This document shows positions 61,657 through 64,000 of a DNA stretch of 64,000 nucleotides, piece by piece. The translations under genes and the position numbers were made by a program. Below the pieces are notes generated by a model. The model did no database searches, was not told the DNA's origin, and was given only the letters and a program-made list of their open reading frames with translations. Where the stretch lies: positions 186,001 to 250,000 of the forward strand of contig NZ_JBFRGU010000001.1 of the NCBI RefSeq assembly GCF_052115485.1. The letters run 5' to 3'. Each line of letters starts with the position of its first letter. Positions within the stretch are counted from its first letter, which is position 1. The stretch is from Microvirga sp052115485 (GTDB lineage Bacteria; Pseudomonadota; Alphaproteobacteria; Rhizobiales; Beijerinckiaceae).

Positions 61657-64000
61657 ATGAGGACTTGGCGAGGAGCGCGTATGGACCGGGGCAAGACAAC
61701 GATCGCAGCATCTGCGGTCGCGATTGTGCTTCTTTGCACAGTCGGCGCCTTGCCTGCGCTTGCCCAGCGCACGCTGAACGATGCCTTAACGTCAAGGACC
61801 GAGGGTAAAGTCGGCCAGGAGCCGGATCGTCTGCTCGTCGATGCCAAGGAAATCGTCTACAACAACGACAAGAACACGATTGCAGCCTCCGGCGACGTGG
61901 AATTGAACTATCAGGGACGCACGCTGCAAGCGGATCGCGTTACCTATGACCGCAATACAGGTCGCGTCTATGCCGAGGGCCACGCCCGCATGACCGACAA
62001 GGATGGGACCGTCGCGACCGGCGAGCGATTCGAGCTGACGGACGATTTTAAGGACGGCTTCATCGATACCCTCCGCGTGACCCAGAGCACCATCTACCAG
62101 GGCAGGCCGGTCACGACTCGATTCTCCGCTCCCCGCGCGGAGCGTTCCGCGGGTGAGACGACCATTTTCGAACGGGGCACTTACACGGCCTGCGAACCCT
62201 GTAAGGAACACCCAGAAAAGCCGCCGTTGTGGCAGGTGAAAGCCGCCAAGATTATCCACAACAACAGCGAGCAGACGATCTATTACGAAGACGCGACGGT
62301 CGAAATCTACGGAATCCCGATCGCGTACCTGCCCTATTTCTGGACTCCCGATCCGACGGTGAAGCGCAAGACCGGCTTTCTTTCACCGCGTTACATCGGC
62401 TCGAGTTCCCTCGGTCAGGGCGCCGCGATCCCCTTCTTCTGGGCCCTCGCGCCGAATTACGACCTGACGCTGACGCCTGCCTATATGAGCCGCCAGGGCG
62501 TGCTCGGTCAGGCGGAATGGCGCCATCGTCTCGATACCGGCTACTACAACATTCGCGCAGCCGGCATCGTTCAGCAGGATCTAGGCGCGTTTCTGAAGAG
62601 CCCTTTCGGCCCGGGTGACCGCGAAAACCGCGGATCGCTTGAAAGTTCGGGCATGTTCTACCTCAACGACCGCTGGCGTTGGGGCTGGGACGTTTCCCTC
62701 GTTTCCGACAAGTGGTTCCTCGAGAATTATCACATCCGCAGTGAGAGCCTGAGCAACAACTATCTCAAGGAATCGATCTCGACTCTCTACCTGCAAGGCA
62801 AGGGCGACCGATCGTTCTTCGACATGCGTGGCTACTACTTCCAGGGCCTTTCCACGTCGGATTGGCAGAAGCAGCAACCCGTCGTCGCTCCGGTAATCGA
62901 CTACAACAAACGCATCAATGGGCCCGAAGGCATCGGCGGCGAAGTCGCGATCGATGTGAACATCACGAGCCTGAGCCGTGAGGCTGCCCAGTTCCAGCAG
63001 ATTCCGGTGAGGACGACCTCACTCTTCGGTATCTACGGCACTTGCGCCGTCTTCCAGCACGATTCGTGCCTTGTACGCGGCATCAGCGGTAACGCCTCTC
63101 GTGCCTCCGCCACCGTATCCTGGCGGCGTGAATTCATCGATCCCATCGGTCAGGTCTGGACGCCGTTCACCTATCTGCGCGCGGACAATTTCTGGTTCTC
63201 TCCCCGTTTGACCGGCTTCCAGAACCCTGAGCTCATCAATTTCCTCCCCGGCGACAGCGAGTACGCGCTTCGCGTCATGCCGGCCATCGGCCTCGACTAT
63301 CGGTTCCCCTTCGTCGCGGATATCGGCGACATCGGCCGGCAAGTCATCGAGCCCATCGCCCAGATCATTGCCCGCCCCAACGAAAGCCGCATCGGCCGTC
63401 TCCCCAACGAGGATGCGCAGAGCCTCGTTTTCGATGACACCTCGATTTTCGAGTGGGATAAGTTCTCGGGATACGATCGTGCGGAAGGTGGTGTGCGTGC
63501 CAATGTGGGCGTGCAGTACACCGTCACCAACAACAACGATTTCAACGCGAACGTATTGTTCGGGCAATCCTATCAACTTGCGGGTCGCAACTCGTTCACA
63601 CCGGGAGACCTTGTGAATGCAGGTCGGGAATCCGGTCTGCAAACGGCGAATTCCGACTATGTCGGCCGCTTCCAGGTCTCCCCGAACAAAAACATCTCGT
63701 TCACGGCGCGTGGCCGTTTCGATCAGGAAGATTTCGGCCTCAATCGCCTGGAGGCCGGCATTTCGGCAAACCTGAATCCTTTTATCCCGGTGAACGCTTC
63801 CATCATTTACGCTCGCTACGCACCGCAGCCGGAACTTGGTTTTACTCGTCGGCGTGAAGGTGTCTTGTCATCGGCGAGCTGGAACATCACGGACAATTGG
63901 CGTGTGTTCGGATCAGTTCTCGTCGATCTCGACCGCTATCTCGTGGCACGGGATAATTTCATCCAGAGCTATCTGAGAAACCCGGCGACCGCTGTCTACA
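61657..64000 (+). CDS. lptD: LPS-assembly protein LptD (partial, C-terminus beyond window)
   Basis: The open frame from ATG 61657 continues through the right edge (781 codons seen). A signal sequence ends near ALPALA-QRT (about residue 44). An N-terminal beta-jellyroll like LptA/OstA follows: DRLLVDAKEIVYNNDKNTIA, AASGDVELNYQGRTLQADRV. Cysteines appear in TYTACEPCKEHPEKPP, presumably for the disulfides of mature LptD. From about residue 230 the outer-membrane barrel domain starts (KRKTGFLSPRYIGSSSLGQG). LptD inserts LPS in the outer membrane with LptE. It is co-operonic with lptFG (10 bp). Confidence 0.95.
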   Translation, partial: MRTWRGARMDRGKTTIAASAVAIVLLCTVGALPALAQRTLNDALTSRTEGKVGQEPDRLLVDAKEIVYNNDKNTIAASGDVELNYQGRTLQADRVTYDRNTGRVYAEGHARMTDKDGTVATGERFELTDDFKDGFIDTLRVTQSTIYQGRPVTTRFSAPRAERSAGETTIFERGTYTACEPCKEHPEKPPLWQVKAAKIIHNNSEQTIYYEDATVEIYGIPIAYLPYFWTPDPTVKRKTGFLSPRYIGSSSLGQGAAIPFFWALAPNYDLTLTPAYMSRQGVLGQAEWRHRLDTGYYNIRAAGIVQQDLGAFLKSPFGPGDRENRGSLESSGMFYLNDRWRWGWDVSLVSDKWFLENYHIRSESLSNNYLKESISTLYLQGKGDRSFFDMRGYYFQGLSTSDWQKQQPVVAPVIDYNKRINGPEGIGGEVAIDVNITSLSREAAQFQQIPVRTTSLFGIYGTCAVFQHDSCLVRGISGNASRASATVSWRREFIDPIGQVWTPFTYLRADNFWFSPRLTGFQNPELINFLPGDSEYALRVMPAIGLDYRFPFVADIGDIGRQVIEPIAQIIARPNESRIGRLPNEDAQSLVFDDTSIFEWDKFSGYDRAEGGVRANVGVQYTVTNNNDFNANVLFGQSYQLAGRNSFTPGDLVNAGRESGLQTANSDYVGRFQVSPNKNISFTARGRFDQEDFGLNRLEAGISANLNPFIPVNASIIYARYAPQPELGFTRRREGVLSSASWNITDNWRVFGSVLVDLDRYLVARDNFIQSYLRNPATAVY

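Noticed and set aside
1..64000. CRISPR array, rRNA operon, intact prophage or replication origin
   Set aside because: No regularly spaced repeats, rRNA sequence, phage structural genes or dnaA-box cluster were recognised.

Overview
The window looks like a chromosomal segment of an alphaproteobacterium, most probably of the order Hyphomicrobiales (Rhizobiales); I cannot settle the genus. The evidence is moderately high GC with strong G/C third positions, two Irr-type iron boxes (TTTAGAA-N3-TTCTAAA-like), a DUF1127 gene beside a GcvA-like LysR regulator, an 'EETFPASD' protein tail, a pepA-holC pair, and an lptF-lptG-lptD operon. Apart from one tRNA-Gln there are no RNA genes, and there is no CRISPR array or intact prophage.

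Left end (1-5.3 kb): part of a surface-polysaccharide locus. It holds a polysaccharide pyruvyl transferase cut by the window edge, a GWA-repeat protein, a large HAD-type hydrolase with an uncharacterised C-terminal half, and a GT4 glycosyltransferase. A frameshifted tyrosine-recombinase remnant (5.36-6.2 kb) separates it from an RND efflux operon (6.2-10.5 kb).

11-20.6 kb: a TAT-exported epoxide hydrolase, a thioredoxin-like protein, tRNA-Gln with its terminator, a YoaK/DUF1275 membrane protein, Dps, a Clp ATPase gene that has lost its middle and is now a pseudogene, a CidR-CidAB holin/antiholin-like module, and a patatin-like lipoprotein.

20.6-34.3 kb is the most distinctive region and is devoted to iron and heme. 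It holds a 1115-residue secreted protein with three HasA-like heme-binding domains interleaved with RTX modules, a TonB-dependent heme receptor, and a second single-domain HasA-RTX protein. These are followed by a small transposase-HTH-like protein, an MscS channel, a cyclic-nucleotide-binding membrane protein, and a ferric-iron ABC binding protein and permease. Candidate Irr boxes precede both the hemophore gene and the iron ABC genes. No type I secretion genes and no iron-ABC ATPase lie nearby.

34.3-48.2 kb: 3-oxoacid CoA-transferase, an AsmA-family protein, a polyamine ABC transporter (ATPase plus two permeases, no binding protein), a possible permuted-papain protein, a 41-residue lipoprotein, an ICMT-like methyltransferase with a membrane-bound lipase-like hydrolase, a GcvA-like regulator with DUF1127, and EmrAB-type drug efflux. 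The efflux pair is controlled by a divergent TetR regulator with two palindromic operators. 49-64 kb: an IS630 scrap, a RibD/DHFR-like reductase, a Crp/Fnr regulator, a nucleotide-sugar dehydrogenase, an ABC-F ATPase, secreted proteins, an S10 carboxypeptidase, holC, pepA, and the lptF-lptG-lptD outer-membrane LPS export genes, with lptD running off the right edge.
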